From Filosporella fistucella (lineage: Eukaryota; Ascomycota; Leotiomycetes; Helotiales), in contig JAQJZZ010000001.1 in assembly GCA_030077755.1 (NCBI GenBank), positions 620,001 through 684,000 on the forward strand: 64,000 nt of DNA, read 5' to 3'. Below are positions 10,412 through 21,220 of this stretch, one piece after another (positions within the stretch are counted from its first letter, which is position 1; every line of letters begins with the position of its first letter). The position numbers and the translations under genes are program-made. The notes under the pieces are model-generated. The model was given only the letters and a program-made list of their open reading frames with translations. It made no database searches and was not told the origin of the DNA.

Positions 10412-11702
10412 CGCTGCCATTTTTCATAATTTCTATCTTCTTCTTTTCCTTTGTTGATAATATGGAGCAGTCTCTGACCAGATGCATCGACTGAGTGCGG
10501 GATGCCCAGGAGTGAATCTGCCATGGGCAAAATTCTTGCAATACGATTGCATGATAAACCAACTTTAGCCCAACGGTTGTTTGGGTCGACTGCTTGTTCC
10601 CATAAGCTAGTCTCGAGACATGGAGATTTCCTGCAAAGGAGATTCTTGAATAGCTGAGACGTTGATGATGTGCTCTTTTAAGGATTCATCTGCCTAGAAT
10701 AATGCCATTTGATGCTCTGGCCACCCCGCCATATATTGGGGATATAAATTGTTTCGAATTCCCTCTCAACCTCAAAATCATGCCTAGAGCATCTGCGTGA
10801 GTTCCCCAAATGAAGTTTGCAAGTTTATCGCCACTGATTGTCTAGAAGATCAGCGTTTGACGACTGCAATGAAAAGCTTACCCATACCTCATAAATGTTC
10901 AAGCAGAGAATGGCAGCTAATGTCGCATCGCTAGCACCCTGCGGGCCTTGAAGAGATTTATAGACGGATGAAAGAGCGCGACCATAAGATTCTCTTGCAG
11001 CGACGAAGAGATCTTCGGACAGTACCTGGTTGCTGAAGCTGGCGAGCGAAACCTAACGGTCGAGTTAGCACACGCAACTAATATAATTTTAGACCATAAG
11101 TTTTAGACACTCGTTCTCGCCGTAGTCGAGTGATCTGCGAGGAATTCAATATGAGACATCACGTACCGCAGATACTGCATTCCTCAAGACTGTATCTGAG
11201 CAATTTCCGTACAGCCTTGGAAAATTCCTGAGAAAGTCCGGTCCAGTATTAACTGCATCAGTGTCCAGAAAGTAATCGCGGAAGAACAGACAAAGTGCTG
11301 GATTCTTGCCATTTGGTGGCGAGCGGAGGGTAGAGGTGAACGCCTTCACACGATTTGGGAATATCAGTAGAGTAATGTTGATCCAGGCCAAATTCTTTCG
11401 TGGCCGACCGGTTTTTGTCCTCACTGGAAGGCTTCCTCCTCGAAATCTTGAGACGCTAACGATTTCTCTTTGCTTGTATACTTCAAACCCTGTTTTCAAC
11501 CACAGTGTTCATGCTTCGAAACACAATCTCCCCCTTCCGGTCGATATCCAGGGCATCGGGAATTTGTAGCTTGGCATCGTTTGCACTGAGGATTTTCTTC
11601 ATCGCACTACGATCCTAGAAATATATGCATATGGAGTCTATCATATGCCTTGACTTTCTTTGCCCTGCATGCAAAGCATCCTTTACTCGGCCTGGCAGGC
11701 AT
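10412..11702 (-). pseudogene. Zn2Cys6 transcription factor relic
   Basis: The ATG at 11702 starts MPARPSKGCFACRAKKVK. After an intron-like gap (11648..11607), CDEENPQCKRCQATNSRCPGYR completes the six-cysteine cluster. The donor of that gap reads GC, not GT. Downstream pieces in different frames match the fungal TF family: IVFRSMNTVV, ALCLFFRDYF, FLRNFPRLYG. After a GTACGT...TAG intron come VSLASFSNQVLSEDLF and then LAAILCLNIYEVW. After a further intron come THADALGMILRLRGN and LLCRKSPCLETSLWEQ. At least two frame changes and an in-frame TGA (10688-10686) break it. Homology fades around YEKWQRT (about 10412), where the protease fragment begins. The first intron sits exactly where the intact regulator at 40-42 kb has one. 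Confidence 0.75.
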
Positions 11703-12911
11703 TGATGAATAGGAATGAAAAGTGTTAAAATTACCTGAAACGGCAAACTATCGCAGAGAGATGCAGAAAAGAAGATTGAACATATGGCCAGGAACGTGAT
11801 AGGAGATCAAATACCGAAATTATGGTAACTACCACTTATAGAAACGGTGATGTTGATCAGCCTCGATTTACGTATAGAATCGTCTCCTGGGCGCTACCCT
11901 AGACGGCGGGGCATAGGTCGGTCGGCCAGTGATTCTCTCAGGAAGGAGAGACGCGAAAAAGCTGTGCAATTGGGCATTGCCGCGATTGTCGGAGCAATAC
12001 ACTGCTTATCTGCAACGGATCTGCAAGGCGCAACAAAATGTTCAGGTTTGAGCATGGGGGATGTGAAGTTGGGAGAGATATAAGGTGGGTCTTGGCACCA
12101 ACCGAATCCGCCATTTCGCTTACGGGACAAGCTCGGAAGCATTTCCTCCCAACTTTAGACCCCATGATATGCCCATCTTCTTCTCATCATCTCCAAATGC
12201 CATCTCGAAATCGCATCCTGTCGAGATTCTCCATATTGGAATGGACTTTTCCTCAGATATGCGAATACTCTTCATTTCCTCTTTTGCAATCTAGAGAATG
12301 TTTATGCAACGACGACGGCGATAAGCAATGCATCATACTTTCTGCTTCCAAGGTGAGGTGACCATGGCTGGCGACTTTGAACGGCCTCATCTCTATTCTT
12401 ATCCCGGCATTGGTGCTCATCAACTCGTCGTACTTCACTATCCTATCATGTTGAACTGGGACTCAAAAAGTCAAAATTCAAGCGCGACCCTTATTACCAA
12501 ATTGGGTAACCATATCGCATCACGTAAGTCACTCGCTCAGCCTTGTATGAACCCCACTCTCAGGTTTTATACACAGAAAGCGGCTAGTCTTGACCGAACA
12601 AGACAACAATTACCATTAATCAAGTACGGAGCCGCCGTTTTCAACTTTATTTCTTGTTCCTGCCTTGTAGATCGCAAAAGTCTCATATAATGATCCGGAC
12701 CGAAGTCTCAAACAGGTATTCCAGCTGCGAGGTGGCTTATCATATCTAGTCATACCTAGCATTTGCAGCTCCCATTTTCGAGAATCTATATAGGGAAGAA
12801 CTTCCAAATTCTTTCGGATACTTGACATCTCAGTCAAGCTTTCATCTTATCTCTATCATCTCTTGGCCTTTTCTCTTTTTGCATTTCGTTTGTTCTCAAT
12901 CTGTCTTCATT
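11703..12911. other. intergenic, no supported gene
   Basis: Several overlapping plus-strand frames (12038-12361, 12328-12690) are open, but they lack recognisable motifs and a consistent splice model. The right end is the pyrimidine-rich promoter/5' UTR of the following transporter-like gene. Confidence 0.4.
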
Positions 12912-14277
12912 ATGGGACTTTTCAATCACAATGACGAGGACAAGGCAGTATGTCCTACTCCAAGCGTCAATAATCCAGGTATTACCCTAGCCATTAAGAT
13001 GATTGAATATCACCAACAGAGGTAGATCAAGTACATGTCGTCGGGAACCTCTCTTTCCACCACCTCATCGTTATCATCTCCGGGGCCTGTCTAGCATTCT
13101 CCTGCACTGTCTGTTTTTACCTTATCTTTCGGCATGCAACACATTACTCTCTCCCCAAGGAGCAAAGACAGTACGTCTCCTCCGCCCTCTTACAACCACC
13201 GCTAATCAACCCCAGAATCATCCGCATAATCTTCATGATACCTGTCTTCTCTGCTGTGGCCTTCCTCTCCGTCGCCTTCAACAGCGCACATATCTATTTG
13301 AAACCCATCGAAGATCTCTATGAATCCCTTGCACTCGCCTCATTCTTCCTCCTCCTCTGCGCTTACGTACAAGAAGATGATTGCTCCCGCGAAGAATACT
13401 TTTCTTCCTCAGGAACAACACAACACTATCTCGCTGCCACATTCGGTGCATTCCAATTCCCAGTCGTGATGTTAATCGTCCTGGTCGCGACGGAGATTAC
13501 AGAAGCGATAGGGAAATATTGTGTTACATCTAATAATGCGCATTTTGCACATATCTGGTTGACGATTATTGTGTTGATAAGTACGGTGGTGGCCATCATG
13601 TCAATTTTGAGGTTTTACAAGGCATTGAAACCAGTCATTGCGTCAAGATCGCCGTTGCCAAAGTTGATTGCTTTCAAGGGGATTGTGTTCTTGAGCTTTA
13701 TACAGAATGTAAGTCTGGCGCTTCTTCTCTGCACCCCATCATCTGTGTCGCAAGTTCTACCTCCAAGTCAGCGCTAACAATCTTTTAGACAATATTCTCC
13801 TTCCTCTCCTCATCCTCCTCCCTCCACCCCACCTCCCACACGACCTACAACGATCTCTCAATTGGTATCCCCAACCTCCTCCTTTCCCTCGAAATGACGC
13901 TCTTCTCTCTCGCCTTCCTCTTCATCTTCCGCACAGCACCATACTACTACCGCCCTCTCCCTCCTTCCTCTTCTCTCCCTAACAACTATTCTCTGTCTCC
14001 TCCCTCATCTCCTGACAACCCACAAACCCACACCGATGGCACACATCTACGAGAGGAAGAGAATGGATTTAAAGTCCCGCTGGGACATGGAGGGTATACC
14101 GGTGGCTTTTTAGGCGGGAAGGCTTATGTTGAGGCATTGGATGTTAGGGATATATTGAGGGGGATAGTGAGTGTGCCGAGTATGTGGGCGAGGAAGAAGG
14201 CAATGGGTGGGAATGGAGGTAGTAGTGGCGGGAGAAGAGGAGGTGGAAGGAGAGGGAGAGGGAGAGGGGAGTGGTAA
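12912..14277 (+). CDS. organic solute transporter alpha-like (DUF300/TMEM184) membrane protein, four exons
   Basis: Exons are 12912..12978, 13020..13170, 13216..13708 and 13789..14277, giving 399 residues. Multi-pass membrane protein: hydrophobic segments begin with LIVIISGACLAFSCTVCFYLIF. The family signature FRHATHYSLPKEQRQ-IIRIIFMIPVF is rebuilt across the second intron. YESLALASFFLLLCAYVQ, a long central segment (FPVVMLIVLVATE), WLTIIVLIST and IPNLLLSLEMTLFSLAFLF follow. The cytosolic C-tail is proline/serine-rich, then glycine/arginine-rich (GGRRGGGRRGRGRG). The substrate in fungi is unknown; homologues in animals move bile acids and steroids. Introns are 41, 45 and 80 bp, with phases consistent throughout. 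Confidence 0.9.
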
Positions 14278-15270
14278 TTGGAAAAATGGAGTGGAGGCAT
14301 ATAGAGGGCTGTATTTAAGTGGGATGGAATGCGCTGGTGTTAGATAGTTGTTTTCCGTGCTGCTTTGGGTTGGAGTTTCTGGGTTTGGTGGGCTACCAGT
14401 TTGGTTATGAATATGTGTTTCGATGTCCCAGCTATTCTGGATTCTAGAATATATCAATATGAAGATCTAAATTACACTATAATCCTTGTGATCTCTCCAA
14501 CAAGCTTCTAGAAGCCAGCCTGACATATCCAATTGAGCTCATCTAGCCGCTAGGGACCATCGAGAAGAACCGTCGTGGACGTTCACGTGATACTAAACCA
14601 TCTGTAGTTTCGCTGTTTGTCCTGCCTCTACCTGTTTCGAAAAATTTCGCAAAATTTAGAAACCAATATACTCAACACACCCTCAGATCAAAGAACTCGC
14701 AGCCTCTTCAATTCCGAAAGCTATCATCGAGGAGTTCATATCACGTGATACTCACCAGAAAGTACCCTGATCGCCTTCTTTTTCCATCTTTGAATCCTTT
14801 CCTGTATTTACATAACTCACAACCACACACAAACACCCATTATGTTATAGAACAAGTGATATTATATCATAGCTATCATAGACATTATAATCATTATTTT
14901 CCATCCATTCATATCCTCCTCCCAATTTAGATATCCGTACACTGAGATAACCATCTCTGAAACTCAACCTTATTCTCCTAACGCTTGACGCCATGATGTG
15001 AAATATGGATAAGGAACTCTTTAGTAAGACACTGTCTTGAATGAGTGCTTGATGGTGATGTTAAGCGGTAGTGATGATGATCTGAGGTGGGCTGACTTTT
15101 GGTAAGTCAGCTGACTCGTGATCCTGCCCCCAATCCTGTCGAGAACTTGGGAGGAGGCGTGACTTGGAGCTAGAAAGCTATCGAAGCTTCGTAGACACCA
15201 CCTTTGCGACATGAAGTAGTCGTAAACACATCACCATCTCGTCGTCGAAACTCAAAAATCCAATCCTCTC
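14278..15270. other. intergenic between convergent genes
   Basis: No gene is supported. The sequence is AT-rich in the middle, and CACGTGAT occurs twice near 14583 and 14740. The rightmost part is the 3' flank of the minus-strand gene. Confidence 0.45.
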
Positions 15271-16593
15271 TCACCCCTCCACACAATCCACAAATTCATC
15301 CACCTCTTCCTCCTCTTCCACGTTCTCTATCTCTTCCTTCTCCTGCGTCCTATCATAAACCTCATAGAGAACTCTCAACCACCCCTCCAAAATCCCATCC
15401 ACCAATCTCCCTTTCTCTTCCTTCCCACCCAATTTCTCCTTCTCCCAGATACGTCTCCTGACATGCTGTTGCATACTCTCATACGCTTCAATCATGAGTA
15501 AGACCTGTAATCCGGAAGCGCGATCTGTGATTTCGGCAGGGTGATGTTTGTATAATGCTGTTGCGAGCTCATTGGTAAGGAGATCAATGGTGATTTTTAG
15601 TCCGATATCTTCTTCTGGGGTAGATAACTGGGCGGATGCTGAGGAGAGGGTACGACCATCGTCTCTTTTGTTCTCTCCATCGGACTGATGGGATTTCTTG
15701 CTGCGAGCCAAAGGTAGGACTTCATCGCAATCAAATTCTTTGAATTTTTTGGAGAGAGGCGATGCTGGTGGTGAGTCGGTGCCCACGAGAGTTTCTGCAT
15801 CAGAATATGTTGATCTCGGGGATGAGAGCGAGCGTCTAGCTTGATCCTTAACCAGATCACGGAGAGAGACTTGACATTTTATCTTGCGCAATCTCTTGGG
15901 CGTCAGACGTTGTGGAAGTTGTTCGACGCAAGGTGTTATTGCTCTTGGAGGTAAAATGTCTCTGTATTGATCGGCAAGAAACTGTGCTTTATCGATATCA
16001 TGATGCCGAATGGTAGAGCTGCGTTCAAGTTGGCCAATCGCAAAAACCGGAGTCTTCGGTCTGGTTCGTCTGTGATGCTGGGCCTTCAATTCGTCAAGAG
16101 AAGGATTGCTTAATTGAGTAATTGAAAGTATCGGAGTTTTTGATCGTGTCCGATGCATTTCTATAATTGAATCCTCCATACTGGCTTCTGAATAATCACT
16201 CAGAAGAGAATCTTCAGAAGGAATCGCCTTTTTGTCGCTGAGAAGAAATCCAACGTGAGGTTTGGCGTTCTCCAAAGCCCTGCCTTCCCCCCTGTCAATC
16301 CCTGGTAGATCATCGTCATCGGCGTTAGATAGAATGGTAAGACAGGATTGCGCTCGAATAACATCAAAGATTCCATTGCAGGAATATATACTTCGTCTCA
16401 TATTGCGACCTCTGGATTTTTTTCGAAGTCGGTTTCGATTCATGTTGCGATTGAAAGAGGAAGAAGTTTTCTCTGGGGATCCCAAAAGGGCCCTGGCGAG
16501 CAGATACAATACGAGAGTCATCGCGTGTTGCCCCACTATCCAATCCAAATCAGGTTTGCAGCCAAGTTCGTATAAATATATGCGTGTTTTCAA
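15271..16593 (-). CDS. conserved-looking hypothetical protein, 440 residues
   Basis: Single uninterrupted frame. The N-terminal part is weakly hydrophobic and then basic (NRLRKKSRGRNMRRS). The centre carries two similar motifs, RTRSKTPILSITQLSNPS and RRTRPKTPVFAIGQLERSS, which look like an internal duplication of an RTRxKTPxxxIxQL unit. The C-terminal 110 residues are predicted helical (ITIDLLTNELATALYKHHPA, then LQVLLMIEAYESMQQHVRRR) and end in a glutamate-rich tail. I do not recognise a family. The annotated start may not be correct, because the first 30 residues could be upstream of the true initiator; the ATG at 16593 is the longest option. Confidence 0.7.
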   Translation of the reverse strand: MKTRIYLYELGCKPDLDWIVGQHAMTLVLYLLARALLGSPEKTSSSFNRNMNRNRLRKKSRGRNMRRSIYSCNGIFDVIRAQSCLTILSNADDDDLPGIDRGEGRALENAKPHVGFLLSDKKAIPSEDSLLSDYSEASMEDSIIEMHRTRSKTPILSITQLSNPSLDELKAQHHRRTRPKTPVFAIGQLERSSTIRHHDIDKAQFLADQYRDILPPRAITPCVEQLPQRLTPKRLRKIKCQVSLRDLVKDQARRSLSSPRSTYSDAETLVGTDSPPASPLSKKFKEFDCDEVLPLARSKKSHQSDGENKRDDGRTLSSASAQLSTPEEDIGLKITIDLLTNELATALYKHHPAEITDRASGLQVLLMIEAYESMQQHVRRRIWEKEKLGGKEEKGRLVDGILEGWLRVLYEVYDRTQEKEEIENVEEEEEVDEFVDCVEG

Positions 16594-18223
16594 TAGTTGA
16601 TTGAGCTGTGTAGAGTTTTATGCTTCAAGCTGAGGTAGATAAGAGGTAAATACTTATCAGTTATCGTGGTGGCATTCTTAAGGGAACAGTCAGAAGATAT
16701 TGTGGGCCATCTCATTATCTGGTGACACCCTCAACTTCAAATCCTTCAGTTATGTAAATGCATCAGGTTTAGGAGATCTGTGGCTTACGCCTTGACAATG
16801 CACATGTGAAGTTATGCGGTGAGTTCGTCGCAACACCACCAAGAGGTGTAGTGGATGCATGCTGATCCAGTGAGCGAGCTGAATGAGCTGACGGGAGGCA
16901 CCTTATGGATGCCTCACTCATACTCGGCGACCCTTGTTATCATGATACAGATAGAGTAGACAGGGCGGTGACAATGAGTTGTTCTCCAGAATGGCTACCG
17001 AATCTTGAGCTGCTAATGCAGACGATAACATGTTGGTGAAATGGTGGCGTGGCTGACGACAAGGGAGTCTGTAGCAGGTGTTGATGCTGAAAATGTTATC
17101 TGGGGCTGACTAAACATACCGAGTTTGACTCTTAATCCTTTCCATCCTCCAACATCTCTACAACACCCTCAGACATCAAAATGCACTTTCTGGTATGTGC
17201 TGAAAACAATAATTAAGCATAACAGAGGTTGCAGTTTCAACGCCTCTCTCATCAATGTGTCAAGTGATGCACGGTATTCAGTGGTGCGCTTGACATGTGG
17301 CTGGTCATTGTTCTCGTCTCCTGATCCTCAGCCTCTTCTCATCCATGCTTACTCATTCTGATTCGTTTCGTTCAATTCAAAGCTGGATCTTGGAAGGATT
17401 GGCTATTGTCAGCTGCAAGTAATCTGGAGATCGTTTCTCATGCTATGCGCGTGATCCGAAACGGGCGGAAAACCCCAGATTTAGGATACCGACATGAACG
17501 GAAGACTTGGAGAACATGTACTTCGAGTCTCTTCGCCGAGTCGTGCTTCTAATTTGCTGCACTCTGCCACGCATTATATCTGTGCCGAAAGGTGCAGGAA
17601 GTGGTGGGATGTTATTGGTAGCCGTTGACGAATGTCGGGTCCAAAGTATCAAAATTGAAGATCCGTCCAGAGCGCCGTGGCAGAAAGTCATGCAATATTG
17701 GCTCATAGTAGAGACATAGATGTCTTTCGCCCGGGGCCCTATTCAAGCGAATTTCACTTGCTCTTAATTGCTCCTTGAATATAATTTTCATCCTTTGAAG
17801 AAGGGCGACCCTGCAGCCAATAACATGACTCCTTGCCCTGAGATTGCGAGAATATTGCATTCAGAGCTTGGATGTAGCAGAAAATTGATCTAATTTTAGT
17901 CGCATTGATAGCACCATGCTATCGCCATCTCCAAGATCGTTCAATCATCTCATATAGGCCGTCCTGTTGTTCTACACCGAGAATAGTGATATCAAGCTCG
18001 TGAGAGAACATTTTACCATACATCCCATTATAGTGGGGTATAAAAGTTCAACATTTGTACATATAAAAAACATTGGGAGAGTACCGGTGCCTTCGAATGA
18101 CTCCACAAGGGCTTGATTCTTGCGATTGAATTTCGCCTTGATGCGATTGGAAGGCTGTTACAGAAAATCATTCTACATCAATACACGGCAGTTGGCCGTC
18201 TTTCTGAGTCTTCGTTTCCTCCT
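16594..18223. other. intergenic, no supported gene
   Basis: 1.6 kb without a convincing gene. A short ATG CAC TTT CTG followed by GTATGT near 17180 mimics a secreted-protein first exon, but no exon follows. This is the left flank of the HET relic. Confidence 0.45.
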
Positions 18224-20100
18224 TCATCCACTCACTATGAAGCCGCCGAAGCAGACTTGTGGGTCCAGTAACCTGGTAGGTACCTCTTGACGTCGACCAA
18301 AGAACAATTGGGATTTCCAAAGTCGGAAGTTGAGCGACCACATCGCTTTCCCTAATTCTATGACTTCCAGTCCCAACAATTTCCTGTTTAGCCCATAGGA
18401 ATGAGTGAGGTGAAATTCTTCACAAAACACAACGTACATATCCCAAAACTACTTGGAGGTGATGATTGCCAGTAGCTGGACCTCCGGTAAGTGCGATAAA
18501 TCCCGAAATTCTGCTTTGTTAAGAAGTTTGGCTTGGACCGTTGGATTTTCACATGCTTTGTCGTACCATTTTTTGACTCTCTCAATGTGATCCAAGCTAT
18601 GTTCGATCATTATTGCTAAGACCTTCCTCATTTTATTTGTATACCCTCGACCTTCATCATTGTCTGAATCCAATTGGCGCAGAAAGGTTCTGCCAATGAC
18701 GCGATCTTCAATCTAGTTTGACCCATGCCACGCGCATCTCTTGACAAATTTTCTGTAAGGTTTGATTCATATTGACATGACGAGCAATGAGTTGAGTTAA
18801 GTGGTGATATAGCTCTGTGTCCTGCTGTAATATCGCGTTCTCCCTGTTGTAAATAACTCCATCTATAGACAAGAGGAGCAGTGGCCTAACAACCATTATC
18901 CTGTCCCTCTTTAGGACAAATTGCTCGCCCTTCATGCGAAAGTGAGGAATTTTCCAGCGATAGTCTACATTGCAACCCTTCTGAATTTCTGTCAAGTCAT
19001 TGGGAACCTATGAAGGAACGCTTGGACTCTGGCATGCAAATTCTACATGCACAAGAAACCAGAGATCGTCGTCATGTTGCGCGATCAATAGTATAGCTTT
19101 CCAAAATACCTCTCCGAGTGTTAAGGCCTAGTCTGGATCTGGGAGGCTGATTCCGAGGATTTTCAGAAGTCCTTGTCCAGCGAAAATCTGGTCCACAGGC
19201 TGAGAGGATTGTCCAAGCAGAAATATATCTCGCAGGAAGAGTGAGAAATATACTAGTCTCCAGTGGCGATTTGGCGGGTCAGACAAACGATTCTGTACCC
19301 ACAATCCGGATTTCGTCGCGAGCCCTTAGTAGTGTACTCAGGCGATGAACGCCATGAAAGTAGGCAGATACCCAATACCCGTGGAAACACTCCTCCGACA
19401 AATCTTGCAAATGCTGCATGAATTTTTGAAAGTCAGATATACCAGCATCAGAAACGATACGCACTTTACATGGTAATGACGTTTCCTGAATAGTCCACAT
19501 CCGGCGGAACCAGTTCACTGACTGCAGCATCGACTATGATTCAGTGTCTACCTTGGATCTTCCCGAGAATCAATTAGCAGTCGTTAATGATCCAAGTCTG
19601 ATTCAAGCAAACCACTTATCAGAGGTATAATGGCCTTGTTGATTTTCTTCTCAATAATCTCTTCCCGGCGACGAGTTCCCGCGACACTTAAAGTAAAGTT
19701 CAAGCGAGTGATTCTGTGATGAGCTTGCACGACATGAACCAGCCCGAGGCCATTCTCTCCTAGCCACACTACAGCACACTCTGCCAAACGATAAATATCA
19801 CCCATCAAAGCGACCTGGTGATTTTTCTCCTCTATAGAATTCTGATCGATACAAATATGATCAATCCAGAGACGGCGTGCTCTGAATTTGCGTCGCAATA
19901 ATTGTAACGCAGTTTTGCAGGTCTTACTAATAAAGAGCTCCTCTCCATCACAGCTTATCCTCTGATCGAGCCCTTGGCCTTCCCAGGCATAGGAAAAAGC
20001 TTCATAGGAAGCTGAATCCAGAGGTAAAACATGCAACCTGATTCAAATATTGGCTTCCCTGTCTCGACTGGGCAGCAGCTCGATGACGTGAAGTGTACGG
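18224..20100 (-). pseudogene. HET-domain (heterokaryon incompatibility) gene relic
   Basis: HET proteins trigger cell death on fusion of incompatible hyphae. The domain starts in the frame ending VIELLPSRDREANI, is cut by TGA at 20045-20043, and continues as LHVLPLDSASYEAFSYAWEG and ISCDGEELFISKTCKTALQL. LWIDHICIDQNSIEEKNHQV and MGDIYRLAECAVVWLGE follow. WFRRMWTIQE comes after a gap near 19560. Further in-frame stops are TAG at 19130-19128 (DPD/stop/A) and TAG at 19010-19008 (VPS/stop/VPND, probably an ancestral Trp codon). Coding-like sequence continues to 18224 with an additional likely intron near 18450. Three stops in otherwise well-preserved sequence argue for a young pseudogene, though unusual splicing of part of it is possible. 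Confidence 0.75.
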
Positions 20101-20579
20101 GTATGAGGTAATTTGTGGTAGGTATACATTTTTTGGCATCAAAACAACTACACCAGGGATGAGAAAGTAGAAATTGAGTCGTGATGTATTTGAGAAGGGG
20201 GATGATGAGTGAAGACGAGGTTGAGGGAAACAACAGAATAGAACCTCGTTGTCTGACATTGCCAGCCTCGAGTACAGTTCATATTGCATGCCTGCATAGC
20301 CCCCACCAACTTCGGTGAGGAAGAGCCTGAAGCATGACTGCAAGGTGTCGCAATTTGAATTTGCTCATCGAACAAAGTTATCGCTCAGAAAGTCTCCACA
20401 GAGAATGTCAATAAAATAATGAATGTCAAGAATTAAAAAGATCCATACAGCCAGCCCTTCCTCTAGATACGAGGTCCATTTCTTGCCCAAATCGAGCCAA
20501 GCATTCCCCACCAAAATTTCTGTCCCACTTTTCGAATATCTTCTTAAAACATAATAAGCTCCCGATGATATAATCACCA

Positions 20580-20703
20580 AGCTACTTGGCGCAGTGGGTA
20601 AGCTCATCTCCACTCCATCACATGAAACTCATCACTAACAACAATACAGAAGCGCGCCGGGCTCATAACCCGGAGGTCTCACGATCGAAACGTGAAGTAG
20701 CTA
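20580..20703 (+). tRNA. initiator tRNA-Met (CAU) interrupted in the D-loop by a 52-nt spliceosomal-like intron
   Basis: The 5' part (20580..20597) and 3' part (20650..20703) join to a perfect 72-nt eukaryotic initiator tRNA. The 7-bp acceptor stem has the initiator-specific A1:U72 pair. The D-stem is GCGC/GCGC, the anticodon stem CCGGG/CCCGG has loop CTCATAA, and the T-stem TCACG/CGTGA has loop ATCGAAA. That loop is the A54/A60 initiator signature in place of TTCG. The last base is discriminator A. The insert (20598..20649) begins GTAAGC, has CACTAAC about 11 nt before its end, and ends ACAG. It lies after the GG pair of the D-loop, far from the canonical 37/38 intron site. The box A consensus (TGGCGCAGTGG) ends at the junction and is intact. 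A T6 run at 20715 can serve as the Pol III terminator. Confidence 0.9.
20598..20649 (+). other. insert in tRNA-iMet with canonical mRNA-intron signals
   Basis: 52 nt with donor GTAAGC, branch-like CACTAAC and acceptor ACAG. Size and signals equal those of the protein-gene introns elsewhere in this window (44-95 nt). It is pyrimidine- and A-rich and has no evident pairing with the tRNA body, so the bulge-helix-bulge geometry of tRNA endonuclease substrates is not seen. Confidence 0.8.
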
Positions 20704-20714
20704 CTCCGATTAAA

Positions 20715-20720
20715 TTTTTT
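20715..20720 (+). terminator. Pol III T-run after tRNA-iMet
   Basis: Six consecutive T residues 12 nt after the tRNA 3' end. Further T5 and T7 runs at about 20724 and 20754 could act as back-up terminators. Confidence 0.7.
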
Positions 20721-21190
20721 GCATTTTTCCCCCGTGTCAACGGGGGGATCTCCCTTTTTTTGCTTTTTCCTCGACTAATAAACGAACCCAACTTCCGGGT
20801 CCGGGAATCAGATGTGGAGACAGCCCAGACGGAGACAGAGGGGTAATTATCGGGGTCGCATCGGGAAGGGAAACTGGAAAGGTTCAGGCTCAGGGACCTC
20901 GGATGCGCTCGTACCTAATCGTTAGTGAACACACCCGATTTGGTCTCAACTTACTCGTAGACGACAACTACGCCGGTGATGGCATTTCCCAGTAAGCTAA
21001 GGATTAGAGTCTGTTAGTACATGTTTGCCGATGTGTCAAGGTTGTCAAATGTTTTGTGGCGATGTGAGGTTGGGATGAATAGGGGGAAGGGAGGGGCTGG
21101 AGTGACGGATAAGAGGGGTTTAAGGTTTGAGCGTTGAGAGTTTGATATAAGGGAATTAGGGTTTATGCATAGTTGACGATACTATTATCT

Positions 21191-21220
21191 CGAGAATTGA
21201 GAATTGAGAATTGAGAATTG
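21191..21220. repeat. GAGAATT heptamer array
   Basis: About four tandem GAGAATT units, followed 30 bp later by GATTCTCAATTTCTGGATTCTCAA. That contains the reverse complement of the unit, so the region could form a hairpin. Confidence 0.7.

Noticed and set aside
17175..17260. ATG CAC TTT CTG followed by GTATGT, resembling the first exon of a small secreted protein
   Set aside because: The exon after the only good acceptor stops after about ten codons and has no signal-peptide continuation.
20586..20846. 86-codon open frame across the tRNA locus
   Set aside because: It runs through the tRNA body and its flanks; the tRNA secondary structure explains the sequence far better.
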